Positions 1 to 8,671 of a stretch of DNA of 64,000 bases are shown one piece after another. Every line of letters begins with the position of its first letter. Positions within the stretch are counted from its first letter, which is position 1. Below the pieces are notes generated by a model that was given only the letters and a program-made list of their open reading frames with translations, was not told the origin of the DNA and ran no database searches. Position numbers and translations under genes: made by a program. Origin of the DNA: Azophilus sp965215035 (GTDB lineage: Bacteria > Pseudomonadota > Gammaproteobacteria > Pseudomonadales > Azotimanducaceae); contig OZ244040.1 in the NCBI GenBank assembly GCA_965215035.1, forward strand, positions 124,001-188,000. The letters are read 5' to 3'.

Positions 1-95
1 TCTGACACGGCTAAAACCTACCGACAGAATTGCGTTCCCACCACGCTGTTGCTCCCTGGAATTTCTCGCCTTCGCTGAGGACAGAAAAGGAACGT

Positions 96-512
96 TCAGG
101 ACGCCGCCAATAGGACCGCACCGAGCCGGCGCATGGCGTCGGCGAAATGCTTGACTTCCCCAAGCGTCAATGCACGGCCAGGACTATTGCGCTCGCGATA
201 GGAGGACCACTTCTTGAGCGCCTAGTAGCCGCCGAGACGGTGATTCCAGACGACGACGGTGTGGTTGCGCCAAAAAAGCACTGTTGTTCTGATGTCGAAT
301 GTCGTTTCGCCGAGTGCGGACGCGGCGTCTCCGGAGTCTGTGCACTCGGCCGGTGTGTAGGCGCACTCGACAGCGCAGCCCCAGTTCGGCATCACGGCGT
401 CGCCCAAGCCGAAATGCCCTAAGCCCGCGATGACGGCAAAATCTTCGCTGATCGTGTTGCACCCATCCGCCGTGACCGGAGCAGCGATAAAGGCCATCCT
501 GAAGCCCAGCAC
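96..512 (-). pseudogene. Decayed C-terminal remnant of a type ISP-like restriction-modification enzyme
   Basis: Read on the minus strand, this stretch resembles the last ~140 residues of the intact enzyme at 1168-4521. Shared blocks include EDFAV.AG.GH (intact: DDFAVTAGWGH), LGETTFD, FWRN and LGGY. The conserved Gln codon after LGGY is replaced by an in-frame TAG (222-224). Similarity continues past it (LKKWSSYRER, then EVKHFAD) to a TGA at 96-98. Only the extreme C-terminus is present; similarity fades near 505-512. The two copies are clearly diverged, so this is a relic of a related gene and not a recent duplication. It lies downstream of, and in the same orientation as, the intact locus. 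No function is expected. Confidence 0.75.
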
Positions 513-590
513 CTCTTAGGTGTCGCCGTCGGTCGGTGCTAACTTCCGTCTCGCGGCCTGCTGGAAAGGGGAATAGGGCCGCGGTGAATG

Positions 591-1160
591 TCAACAATCT
601 CCACCGTTCTCGCCAATGAACTTCCCCCATGACTTTATGGCTTCCTCCGCGACGGAGAACGCATCGCGTGTTTCTTCGCCGACCTTGATCGTGAAACGCC
701 TCTTGATTACAGGTGCAGAACTTTCTTGCTCTTCGCCTGCTTCAACAGGCGAAGGCTCTGAAACGCTCTCACTGTTGATGCACACCCTGTCGGTGAGACG
801 GCCTTCTTCCTCAACGAAGATTGTGACTTTCGGATCGGAGAGCTCTGGTTGATTCGGGTTCCAAGGTTCTCGGTTCCGTTCGAGGTGCTTTATGCCATTG
901 CATAGGTCTGCGCATATCCTCATGGATCCACTTTCCTTGATGAAGGAGCGGATGTGCTTCTTCATGCAATCTGGCGCGTCGTCGTCCTTCTCGATCCAGT
1001 CACGCACATGGTAACAGTGAACGAAGAACGATCTTACGTCGTCTTCGATATGTTTCTCATGCAGACAAATCTTGCAGGTGCTCGCTATCCCATAGTTGAT
1101 TCTCTTGAATTGTTCGTAGTATCGCTTGGCGCGCTGGTATTGCTCTTGGTATTTCGTCAT
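591..1160 (-). CDS. Hypothetical protein, downstream partner of the R-M enzyme
   Basis: This 189-aa protein starts at ATG 1160, 7 bp after the R-M stop codon, so the two are probably co-transcribed. It is not recognised as a named family. The N-terminal half is rich in Cys, His and aromatic residues (CKICLH near residue 30; FFVHCYHVRDWIEKD near 45-60; a later LCNGIKHLERN near 85-95). The C-terminal third is acidic and low in complexity around SEPSPVEAGEEQESS. The spacing of HxxRDWI and a later N..KH recalls helical HEPN-like or R-M-associated hypothetical proteins, but this is only an impression. Codon usage is less GC-rich than the neighbours, consistent with horizontally acquired defence DNA. 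A regulatory or accessory role in the R-M system is inferred from position only. Confidence 0.6.
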   Translation of the reverse strand: MTKYQEQYQRAKRYYEQFKRINYGIASTCKICLHEKHIEDDVRSFFVHCYHVRDWIEKDDDAPDCMKKHIRSFIKESGSMRICADLCNGIKHLERNREPWNPNQPELSDPKVTIFVEEEGRLTDRVCINSESVSEPSPVEAGEEQESSAPVIKRRFTIKVGEETRDAFSVAEEAIKSWGKFIGENGGDC

Positions 1161-1167
1161 TACCGTC

Positions 1168-4100
1168 TCAATGTCTTCCTAGGTCGAGAATCGCCGCGAT
1201 ACGACGGGCGGTATCGGCGAAGTGCTGGACTTCCTCAGGCGAAAGCGTGCGTCCAAGGACATCGCGCTCGCGGTAGGAGAGCCATTTCTTGAGCACCTGG
1301 TAGCCGCCTAGCTTGTAGCGCCAGACGGCGGCGGGGACATTGCGCCAGAAGGCGCGGTCGTTCAGGTAAACGTCGAATGTGGTTTCACCCAGCATGGACG
1401 CGGCACTTCCGAAAGCACCGCGCTCCTCCAGCGTGCGGGCGCGTTCGACAACGCGGCCCCGACCGGGCATGACGGTGCCGCCCCGGCCATAGTGTCCCCA
1501 GCCGGCGGTAACCGCGAAGTCGTCGCCGGCCATGTTGTTGGCCGTCGTGGTAGCCGGGACGGCGATGGCGGCGACCTCCGGGCGCAGAGTGCCTTGGGTA
1601 ACGCCTGGAACGGCGGTGTCGAGATCAAGCAGCGCAGCCAGCACGCGGCCCCGCGCCGCCGATTCCGCGAGCGATTCCGCCGCGCCCTTGGCCCCGCCAT
1701 CCGGCCAAACCGGCAGCGGAATGCGCGGCCACTCCATGCATAGCGCACCGGCGTTGGACTCGCGGTAGGCGGAATCGTGGAGGACGGCGAGGACATGGTA
1801 AAACAGATCTTCGACATCAAGGCCAAGGCGCTCGAGGTAGCGCCGCGCCACTCCTGAAAGATTGGCGTGTCTCGCTCTAAACTGTTCGCACTTGTTTCCG
1901 ACGCTGTCGTCGAGGAGCCAGGCCGGGAACACATTTGCGCTGCGCTCGATCACATGCAGTTGGCATACATGTTCTGTGAAACACGCTTGCGGTTCCGCCG
2001 CACCCTTCCTCAGGTGTTGTGCCGCCGACAACCACAGGTTCCCCGCAAACACATGCGGCCGATATTCGGGGCGAGGACGAGCCAGGAGTCCAGGTTCCGG
2101 TTCCCAATATAGCCATCGGTTATCGAATGGTCGGTAGGCGCATCGGATAAAACTGGCCTCATCCGGTGCGCCGCGCGCAAACAGCCCATCGCGCACCACG
2201 CGGGCGTCGAGGCGCACTGACGTGGTGTTTCTCATTGCCGCCGGGTAGCGTCGGGCGATTTCCTCATGGCTCAAGCCTGGATCAAAGTAGTCATCGATTC
2301 GCTCCTTCAGCCGGTCGAGATCGACATCGACAAGAAACTGGTCGCGGTCGGTCTTAACCCCCGGAAACGACACTGGGAACAGCTCGGGCAGCGTCGGCCA
2401 CTCGAACCAGTCATCGCTGATCGCGGTTCGGGCAAAGGGCAAGCCGAGTTGCAGTACCGGTTCGATCCCCTGGTAGAGCGCTCCCGGCTCCGCTTCCGCT
2501 GCGGCCAGCAGCTGCGCCCGCTTCGCCTGTCCCCAGAGATGGCGGAAGGCGACCTGCTCCGCCGGCGCGTGATCGGCCTTACGCACCAGGGTCGCGATGG
2601 CCGTGCCGACCTGGATGCCCACCGAATCGCCTTCGGTCGAGAAGATGCTCGGGTCGGGCGACCCGTCCGGTGCCACCTTGCCCGTCTTGTACTTGTCGCC
2701 GTTCAGGCAGTCGATTCTGATCGCGTCGAATACTTCGAGGTAGCGTTCCCGCATCCCGGTGAACGACAGCCCATCGAGCCACGAGTAGTTGGAGATGAAG
2801 CAGACCACGCCTCGGCCGGTCTTCTCGGCGATGCGCCGTTCCGCCATGCGGAAGAAACGCACGTAGAGATCGTTCAGCCCCTGGCCCTCGGGACGCCGCA
2901 CCCGCCTCGTCGATCGGTACACCTCCGAAAGCCCGCGCTCCTCGTCCACCGCCACGTCGGCGAAGCCGTTGTAGGGCGGGTTGCCCAGAATCACGAGGAT
3001 CGGCGTTTCCTGTTTCACCCGCTCCGCCCGGTCGCGTTCCTCCTCCAACTCGGGAAACGGCAGCGGCTTGGTCGTTCGCGGCTCCCAGCCGGTCAGCGCG
3101 TTGGTCAGGAAGACTTGCGCCCGCTCCGTCCCATCGTCCGCCAGCGGCGCGTCGAGGTCGTGCATGGTCAAGCCGACCTGCAGGTGCGCGACGACGAACG
3201 GCGCGGGCATAATCTCGAAGCCGAATACCCGTTCGGTCGCCGCCTGCCTCACCCGTGCACCGGCGAGCGCGCCGAGGCCCCGGCCCTCAAGATTCGCGGC
3301 GACGCGGCGCAGCACTTCGGCGAGGTAGGCACCGGTTCCGCAGCACGGGTCGAGCACATAGACGTTCTCCGCCGCGAGACCGTCGGCAATGTCGAGATCG
3401 TCCCTCAGCGCCCGGTCCACCCGGGCGACCATGTAGCGCACCACTTCCGTCGGCGTGTACCAGACCCCGAGTTGCCTTCGTAGTTCGGGATCGAAGGCTT
3501 CCAGGAACGGCTCGTAGAAATAGGGCACCGCCGCGCCCTCGTTGAAGCGAGCGAGAAAGGTGGCGCGATCCACCCGGTCGAGCGCGGCCGACATCCAGTT
3601 CAGCACCTCCACCAGGCCGAGCGGCTGCAGACGCCCGGGATCGGAAAGTTGTTGGAACAGCGCCTGCAGCACCGGCACCCGCAGATGCCACACCGCCGTA
3701 CGCCAGTCGAATGCGCCCTCCCGCGGCGAAAGCTGGCGCGCCCACAGCACCCAAGCGGAGAACACACCGTAGAACAGCGTCTGCACTAGTGTCGAGCGGA
3801 AGAACCGCGCACCCCGCGTACCCTCGAAGCGCACCCCGAGCGCCTCTTCGAACGCCGAGCGCACTGCCGCAAGCTGCGGCGCGTCGCCCGCCGCCTCGAC
3901 CCGCGCGAGCCCGTCGCGGGCATAGGAAGCCAGCAGCCAGGCCAAGTCTTTCGGTTCGGCCAGCGCAGCCCGGTGCGACAGCGCACGGGCCAGATACTCC
4001 CCAAGACCGTCCCCCACCTTGCGGGCGAAGGCGCGGGGCCTTTCCAGGCGCTGGGTGAACGCCGCCTCGCTGTCGGCCAGACGGAACGATTCGAGAGTCG

Positions 4101-4521
4101 TCACAATGCCCTCCGCATCCGGGCCGACCAGCGCGAACTCGCGCAGATTGGTCACCAGCACCAAACGGTAGCGGTCCCAATAGCGCGTAATCTGCTCACG
4201 CACGCCCGGTGCGCCAGCGTCCTCGGCGAGGGATTTCACCTCGACGACGCCACGCTCCGGCACCTGACCCTCGCGCGGGTGGCCCCTCTGCACCTGATTT
4301 GCCGTGTAAAGGCCAAAATCGGGATGGCCCGCGCCCTGGTCGGCAAGCTCGCCGACGCAGAACACCTTCGGCTTGAGCGTCGCGCCGACGGCGTTGAGCA
4401 GGTTCGCGAGCGGCCCATAGATCGACCGCTCCCCGGTCGCGCCACCTGATGCGCGTATTCGACCGAGATCGGCGAAGTAGGCCTCAACCGCTGCTGTCAG
4501 ATTCGTGTTCGTTCCCGTCAT
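1168..4521 (-). CDS. Fused restriction endonuclease-adenine methyltransferase, type ISP-like without helicase
   Basis: The protein has about 1117 aa from ATG 4521 (MTGTNTN); a GTG at 4572 would add 17 residues. The N-terminus has a PD-(D/E)xK-like nuclease pattern, HPDFGLY followed by GVVEVKSL (residues ~65-100). A central SAM-binding motif I is seen as VLDPCCGTGAYLAEVL (~390), and the N6-adenine motif IV as NPPYNGF (~520). The C-terminal third resembles the target-recognition region of LlaBIII/LlaGI-type (ISP) enzymes, for example DWFEWPTLPELFP and LGETTFD. No Walker A or DEAD/DEAH-box helicase motif is visible, and the protein is several hundred residues shorter than the ~1,570-aa ISP enzymes. 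It may therefore cut like a type IIG/IIL enzyme and not translocate. Expected role: modifies host DNA and cuts unmodified foreign DNA. It is followed by a 189-aa unknown and a relic copy. Confidence 0.85.
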   Translation of the reverse strand: MTGTNTNLTAAVEAYFADLGRIRASGGATGERSIYGPLANLLNAVGATLKPKVFCVGELADQGAGHPDFGLYTANQVQRGHPREGQVPERGVVEVKSLAEDAGAPGVREQITRYWDRYRLVLVTNLREFALVGPDAEGIVTTLESFRLADSEAAFTQRLERPRAFARKVGDGLGEYLARALSHRAALAEPKDLAWLLASYARDGLARVEAAGDAPQLAAVRSAFEEALGVRFEGTRGARFFRSTLVQTLFYGVFSAWVLWARQLSPREGAFDWRTAVWHLRVPVLQALFQQLSDPGRLQPLGLVEVLNWMSAALDRVDRATFLARFNEGAAVPYFYEPFLEAFDPELRRQLGVWYTPTEVVRYMVARVDRALRDDLDIADGLAAENVYVLDPCCGTGAYLAEVLRRVAANLEGRGLGALAGARVRQAATERVFGFEIMPAPFVVAHLQVGLTMHDLDAPLADDGTERAQVFLTNALTGWEPRTTKPLPFPELEEERDRAERVKQETPILVILGNPPYNGFADVAVDEERGLSEVYRSTRRVRRPEGQGLNDLYVRFFRMAERRIAEKTGRGVVCFISNYSWLDGLSFTGMRERYLEVFDAIRIDCLNGDKYKTGKVAPDGSPDPSIFSTEGDSVGIQVGTAIATLVRKADHAPAEQVAFRHLWGQAKRAQLLAAAEAEPGALYQGIEPVLQLGLPFARTAISDDWFEWPTLPELFPVSFPGVKTDRDQFLVDVDLDRLKERIDDYFDPGLSHEEIARRYPAAMRNTTSVRLDARVVRDGLFARGAPDEASFIRCAYRPFDNRWLYWEPEPGLLARPRPEYRPHVFAGNLWLSAAQHLRKGAAEPQACFTEHVCQLHVIERSANVFPAWLLDDSVGNKCEQFRARHANLSGVARRYLERLGLDVEDLFYHVLAVLHDSAYRESNAGALCMEWPRIPLPVWPDGGAKGAAESLAESAARGRVLAALLDLDTAVPGVTQGTLRPEVAAIAVPATTTANNMAGDDFAVTAGWGHYGRGGTVMPGRGRVVERARTLEERGAFGSAASMLGETTFDVYLNDRAFWRNVPAAVWRYKLGGYQVLKKWLSYRERDVLGRTLSPEEVQHFADTARRIAAILDLGRH

Positions 4522-5289
4522 CGCTTCCGTTGTCGCCGAGTGAGGGTCGTCCTGCAAGCCCTCCGCCGCCACGAGGTCAATCGTGGCGTAGGTCGTCGCC
4601 GCTGATTATCGTGCCGACGCGCGTTATGTGACGCGGTGCGAGACCGTGCGAAGCTGCGCCGAACTCCTCGACCGCCGCCATCGCCTTTTTGTTCGTTGCC
4701 GCCATCAAAATATTGTTCCAGTCACGCCTTCAGGACCGCACAAGCATCCTTGCGGAATGACCGCCCCGCAGCGCAGGCGCGAGACAGCGTCATGCTTGCG
4801 GCGCGTCCGCCCGCCGTTCGGCGGCGGCCCAGTTCGCGGGCCTGCGGAAGCTCGCAGCCCGCCTGCATCCGTATCCGGTGATCAGCGGCACCCCAGCCGA
4901 TATCCTCCCGCGGCATGTTCGCAGACACCCCCGCCCGGCCGGTTCGGGTAGTCGAGGGTTTGCTCGCCAACCATCATAGGGGCACCAAACCAAGCACGCA
5001 TCCTCGCACAATCCGGGGAGTTTTACCGATCCATTCCCGTCGACCGGACGGACCATCTAGCCGCCGGTCGGTACCGGGGCGAGCAGTTACCGGCCTCGGC
5101 ACCGCTCTCCCAGTCACTGCTGGACCGACACCAGATGTATCTGAACTGGAACATGGTGCGTACCGGCTCGGGTCACACGCGACCGGGAGCGGAGTCCATT
5201 GCATCGCCACGCGGGTGTCTGGATAGAACTGGTTCCAGGCGGCCCGGCCCGCCGTATAATCCGGCCCTCGAACGGGTTGCCACGCGATC
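4522..5289. other. Intergenic region between R-M locus and nadB
   Basis: About 770 bp with no convincing gene. The short open frames here lack recognisable motifs and overlap each other antisense. It must hold the divergent promoters of the R-M gene (leftward) and nadB (rightward). Only a consensus -10 for nadB (5255-5260) stands out. Confidence 0.5.
5255..5260 (+). promoter_or_regulatory. Candidate nadB promoter -10 element
   Basis: A perfect TATAAT lies 29 bp upstream of the nadB ATG. The only -35 candidate is poor (TTCCAG at 5233-5238, 16 bp upstream), so the promoter would be of extended or activated type. No clear Shine-Dalgarno sequence precedes the ATG. Confidence 0.45.
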
Positions 5290-6909
5290 ATGACGCAACG
5301 GTTCTCAACCGACATCCTAGTCATCGGCGGCGGTGCCGCGGGCCTCTCCGTGGCTCTCCACCTCGCCCCCCACGCCCGGGTCACCGTGCTGTGCAAGGGT
5401 ACCGCCGACACCGGTTCCTCCCACTGGGCACAGGGCGGGGTCGCCGCCGTGATGGACCCCGAAGACAGCATCGAAGCGCATGTCGAAGACACCTACAACG
5501 CCGGGTCCGGGCTTTGCGACCGGGAGATCGTCGAATTCACCGTTTCCCGGGCCGCCGACGCCATCGGTCGCCTGCGGGCCCAGGGCGTCGACTTCGACTG
5601 CGTGGACAACGAGTATCACCTTACCCGCGAGGGCGGGCACCGATTTCGCCGTGTGTTGCATGTCGCGGACGCCACCGGCAAGGCCATTGTCTCGAAGCTA
5701 ACGGCACGGGTGCTCGACTCGCCAGGCATCGAGTTGTTCGATGACCGGGTCGCCATCGACCTGATCAACCTGAGCAGGCTCGGCCGCTACGCGAACCGCT
5801 GCGCCGGAGCCTATGTGCTGAACCGCACGACCGGTCGCGTCGAGGTATTTCAGGCACGCTTCGTCATCCTGGCAACCGGCGGCGCCAGCAAGGTGTACCT
5901 GTATACCAGCAACCCCGACAGCTCAACCGGCGACGGCATCGCCATGGCCTGGCGGGCCGGCTGCCGCATCGCCAACATGGAATTCAACCAGTTTCACCCG
6001 ACCTGCCTGTACCATCCCCACGCCAAGTCATTCCTGATCTCGGAAGCGGTGCGCGGCGAGGGGGGTATTCTCAGGCTGCCCGACGGCGAGCGCTTCATGG
6101 ACCGCTTCGATGCACGGGCGGAACTTGCGCCAAGAGACATCGTGGCACGGGCCATCGACCACGAAATGAAGCGCCTCGGCGCCGACTGCGTGCAGCTCGA
6201 CATCAGCCATCGTCCCAGGCGCTTTGTGCGGGAACACTTTCCCACCATCTCGGCCCGTTGCCGCGAGTTCGGTATCGACATCACCCGCGAGCCCATACCG
6301 GTGGTGCCAGCCGCCCACTACACCTGTGGCGGGGTGCTGGTCGACCGGCACGGCCAAACGGATGTACCTGGCCTGTACGCCATCGGCGAGGTGAGCTGCA
6401 CCGGGTTGCACGGCGCCAACCGCCTAGCGAGCAACTCGCTGCTGGAGTGCCTAGTGTTCGCCAGCGTGGCGGCAAAACGGATTCAGTCGCAGCTAGACGA
6501 GCGCCACACGGCCGTTCAACCGCCACACTGGGATGAAAGCCAGGTGACCAACTCCGACGAGGACGTGATCATCGCCCACAACTGGGACGAACTGCGCCGC
6601 TTCATGTGGGACTACGTCGGCATCGTGCGCACCAACAAGCGCCTGACCAGGGCGCGGCACCGGGTGGAACTGCTGAAGCAGGAGGTGAACGAGTTCTATA
6701 GCCACTACCGGGTGAGCAACGACCTGATCGAACTGCGCAACCTCATTGACGTGGCGGAGTTGATCATCCACTCCGCGCTGCAGCGCCGGGAGAGCCGCGG
6801 GCTGCATTTCAACCTCGATTACCCGGAAACCCTAGAACACGGGGAAGACACGATTCTGTTCCCCGGCGGGGAAAAGCGCCTGGATCTGGTACGGCCGGCG
6901 GCGCGCTGA
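5290..6909 (+). CDS. nadB: L-aspartate oxidase
   Basis: This 539-aa FAD enzyme oxidises L-aspartate to iminoaspartate, the first step of de novo NAD synthesis (NadA would follow; it is not in the window). The N-terminal FAD-binding GGGAAGLSVALHL is at residues 12-24, followed by SSHWAQGG, typical of the succinate dehydrogenase/aspartate oxidase flavoproteins. Further features are the conserved EFNQFHPTCLY and the active-site GGVLVDRHGQT..PGLYAIGE..CTGLHGANRLASNSLLE. Length matches the family (530-540 aa). The start at 5290 gives the normal MTQRFSTDILVIGGG beginning. It converges with ygfX, only 36 bp away. The proximity of nadB to ygfX-sdhE-ygfZ is a common gammaproteobacterial arrangement. 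Confidence 0.97.
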   Translation: MTQRFSTDILVIGGGAAGLSVALHLAPHARVTVLCKGTADTGSSHWAQGGVAAVMDPEDSIEAHVEDTYNAGSGLCDREIVEFTVSRAADAIGRLRAQGVDFDCVDNEYHLTREGGHRFRRVLHVADATGKAIVSKLTARVLDSPGIELFDDRVAIDLINLSRLGRYANRCAGAYVLNRTTGRVEVFQARFVILATGGASKVYLYTSNPDSSTGDGIAMAWRAGCRIANMEFNQFHPTCLYHPHAKSFLISEAVRGEGGILRLPDGERFMDRFDARAELAPRDIVARAIDHEMKRLGADCVQLDISHRPRRFVREHFPTISARCREFGIDITREPIPVVPAAHYTCGGVLVDRHGQTDVPGLYAIGEVSCTGLHGANRLASNSLLECLVFASVAAKRIQSQLDERHTAVQPPHWDESQVTNSDEDVIIAHNWDELRRFMWDYVGIVRTNKRLTRARHRVELLKQEVNEFYSHYRVSNDLIELRNLIDVAELIIHSALQRRESRGLHFNLDYPETLEHGEDTILFPGGEKRLDLVRPAAR

Positions 6910-6945
6910 ATCCCAATCTCGCCAACATCGGAGGCATGGGCAGCT

Positions 6946-7254
6946 TCAGGAGACCTTCGCCTTCAGCTCGCGCCGCAGGCGTATGAACTCCTCTTCATCC
7001 AACTCGTCCCGGTAGATGCGAACGCTGCGCGGCCCCCAATAAACGGTCACGGAGAAGCGCGACAGCCTGATGCGCCGCACCCGGGCGGGAAGGGTCACTG
7101 CTATCGGCCGCCGCGGCCGCCAACTGTATACCCACAGCCCCAAAAGCACCGCGCCCGAACTGCCAAACCAGATCCAGCCGCCCGCCATGGCAACCGCCAG
7201 TTGTATTAGCCACTCCAGCCGCCGCAGGCGACCCGGCGCGACCGTTATTCGCAC
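6946..7254 (-). CDS. YgfX-like small membrane protein
   Basis: 102 aa with two adjacent hydrophobic segments (roughly residues 14-30 and 31-44, the second ending in VYSWRPRR), then a basic-hydrophobic domain with VYWGPRSVRIYRDEL. The two-helix architecture and a gene position directly after sdhE match the YgfX/CptA family, inner-membrane proteins described as the partner of SdhE (CptB) or as a toxin-like protein affecting cytoskeletal polymerisation in E. coli. The start overlaps the end of sdhE by 10 bp, implying translational coupling. Sequence identity to known YgfX is low, so the name rests mainly on topology and synteny. Confidence 0.7.
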   Translation of the reverse strand: MRITVAPGRLRRLEWLIQLAVAMAGGWIWFGSSGAVLLGLWVYSWRPRRPIAVTLPARVRRIRLSRFSVTVYWGPRSVRIYRDELDEEEFIRLRRELKAKVS

Positions 7255-7523
7255 CGTCCGGGTGCGTCGAACACACGTTGGATGAGCGCAACCATGCGCC
7301 CCAAGGCCAGATCCCGGGGATGCGACCGCCCATGCAGCCAGTCGTGGATGCGCCAGTCGTCCTCCTCAAGCAGCCGGATGTAGGTCTCCCGATCGTTCTC
7401 GGACAAGCTATCGAAGTGCTTCTGCGCAAAGGGGACGAGTACGAGCTCCAACTCCAGCATGCCCCGACGACTGCGCCATTCGGCCTTGCCGGCACCGGCC
7501 TGGGGCTGCCCCCGGACGCACAC
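7245..7523 (-). CDS. sdhE: FAD assembly factor SdhE
   Basis: A 92-aa protein carrying the signature RRGMLELELVL at residues 19-29. Its RGxxE core is required in the family for covalent attachment of FAD to succinate dehydrogenase and fumarate reductase. The rest of the fold is typical, with a second conserved block DDWRIHDWLHG and an R.M..L helix. The N-terminus before AEWRSRRG is a little longer than usual, so a slightly later start is possible. It is cytoplasmic. It overlaps ygfX and is divergent from ygfZ, as in many Gammaproteobacteria. Confidence 0.9.
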   Translation of the reverse strand: MCVRGQPQAGAGKAEWRSRRGMLELELVLVPFAQKHFDSLSENDRETYIRLLEEDDWRIHDWLHGRSHPRDLALGRMVALIQRVFDAPGRCE

Positions 7524-7625
7524 GGCTCACGAACCCCCCGCCGTGGCCGCGGCAAGCGCGACCGGCAAGCCGTGCCCGCCCGCCATCCCTGGACACCAGT
7601 GCCCTGTGCCATTAGTTTCTACATC

Positions 7626-7662
7626 TTTGGCGCTTCCCGCACGATTTTTGGCGCTTCCCGCA
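7626..7662 (+). repeat. Two 16-bp direct repeats with 21-bp period in the sdhE-ygfZ intergenic region
   Basis: TTTGGCGCTTCCCGCA occurs exactly at 7626-7641 and again at 7647-7662. The 21-bp period (two helical turns) between divergent genes fits a paired operator or activator site, but no regulator can be named. Confidence 0.5.
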
Positions 7663-7777
7663 TGGTCTGCGGCGGGGCACCTGCGGCGAACTGCGAAACT
7701 GTAGAAACTCATGGGTAGGGACACTAGCAACAACCCGGGCAACAATCATCCGCCAAAATCCGGCGGCGGCGAGCGAT

Positions 7778-8632
7778 ATGCACTCTAGAAAGCCGCAGCG
7801 ATTTCCTACAGGCGATACCGACGCTGGTGTCGTCCGCTTGCATGACCTTGGAGCCCTGGTTTTCGAGGGTACGGACGTGGCCGGCTTCCTACAGGGTTAT
7901 CTCACCACGGATACCGCCGCACTGTCGGCAACCCCCCAGTTCACGGCCATGTGCAACATCAAGGGCCGGGCGGTCTGCACCGGCTATGCCCGGCTCGACG
8001 GGCAGTCCGTCACGCTAATACTGCACCGCTCCCTGTGTTCCATCGTGTTGGATTTCCTGCGGCCCTATCTGGCATTCTCAAAGGCCACCGCATCCATCGC
8101 GCCAGGCCATATCTTGGGTGCTCTGCGCTGGAACCCCGTGCCCCGCAACAGCCCGCCGCTACCCGGGGGACGCATCGACGAGACCCGGCAACTGCTCTTG
8201 GTCGACGACGCCACGGCCAACCAGCTCGCCAACGAAGCACCGAAACTGCCCAGAACGCAATGGGATGAGATGCTCATAGAACGGCGTGAAGTCTGGCTGC
8301 AAGCCGAGACCAGCGGCAGGTTCTTGCCACAGATGATCGGCCTGGACGAACTCGGCGCGGTCAGCTTCGCCAAGGGCTGCTACCTCGGCCAGGAGGTGGT
8401 CGCCAGGGCCCAGCACCGTGGCCAGGTCAAGCGCCGACTGGCCACTCTGGACTGGTCGGGTGCACCGCCGTCGCCCGGCACCGCCATCGAAGCCGCCGAC
8501 CGGGAAGTCGGCACCCTGGTCTTGTCGGCGGGGTCGAACGAGGCTGGCCGGGCGCTGGCCGTATTGGCCCGAGGCCAGCCCGGCCCGTTCCGCTCACCCC
8601 AGTCGGCCACAGTATTCCATCTGAGCCGCTGA
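7778..8632 (+). CDS. ygfZ: tRNA-modifying / Fe-S repair protein YgfZ
   Basis: A 284-aa folate-binding GcvT-like protein. The family signature K-G-C-Y-x-G-Q-E is seen as KGCYLGQEVVARAQHRG at residues ~205-221; its Cys is the functional residue in E. coli YgfZ. The N-terminal half (VRLHDLGALVFEGTDVAGFLQGYLTTD) is the usual GcvT-type start. YgfZ uses tetrahydrofolate and supports maturation or repair of Fe-S enzymes such as MiaB. It is divergent from sdhE with ~250 bp between them, and a 16-bp repeat pair lies in that gap. Length is slightly short of E. coli YgfZ (326 aa), mainly at the C-terminus. Confidence 0.93.
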   Translation: MHSRKPQRFPTGDTDAGVVRLHDLGALVFEGTDVAGFLQGYLTTDTAALSATPQFTAMCNIKGRAVCTGYARLDGQSVTLILHRSLCSIVLDFLRPYLAFSKATASIAPGHILGALRWNPVPRNSPPLPGGRIDETRQLLLVDDATANQLANEAPKLPRTQWDEMLIERREVWLQAETSGRFLPQMIGLDELGAVSFAKGCYLGQEVVARAQHRGQVKRRLATLDWSGAPPSPGTAIEAADREVGTLVLSAGSNEAGRALAVLARGQPGPFRSPQSATVFHLSR

Positions 8633-8671
8633 CCGAACCAACCGCCACTACCTCCCCGCGGAATAGGCTGG

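Noticed and set aside
222..224. TAG in the R-M relic as a recoded (pyrrolysine or suppressed) codon
   Set aside because: The copy is truncated at its other end and highly diverged, so simple decay explains it better.
2266..3483. Long plus-strand ORF (405 codons) inside the R-M gene
   Set aside because: Antisense to the methyltransferase core; Arg/His-rich composition typical of complementary frames in GC-rich DNA and no motifs.
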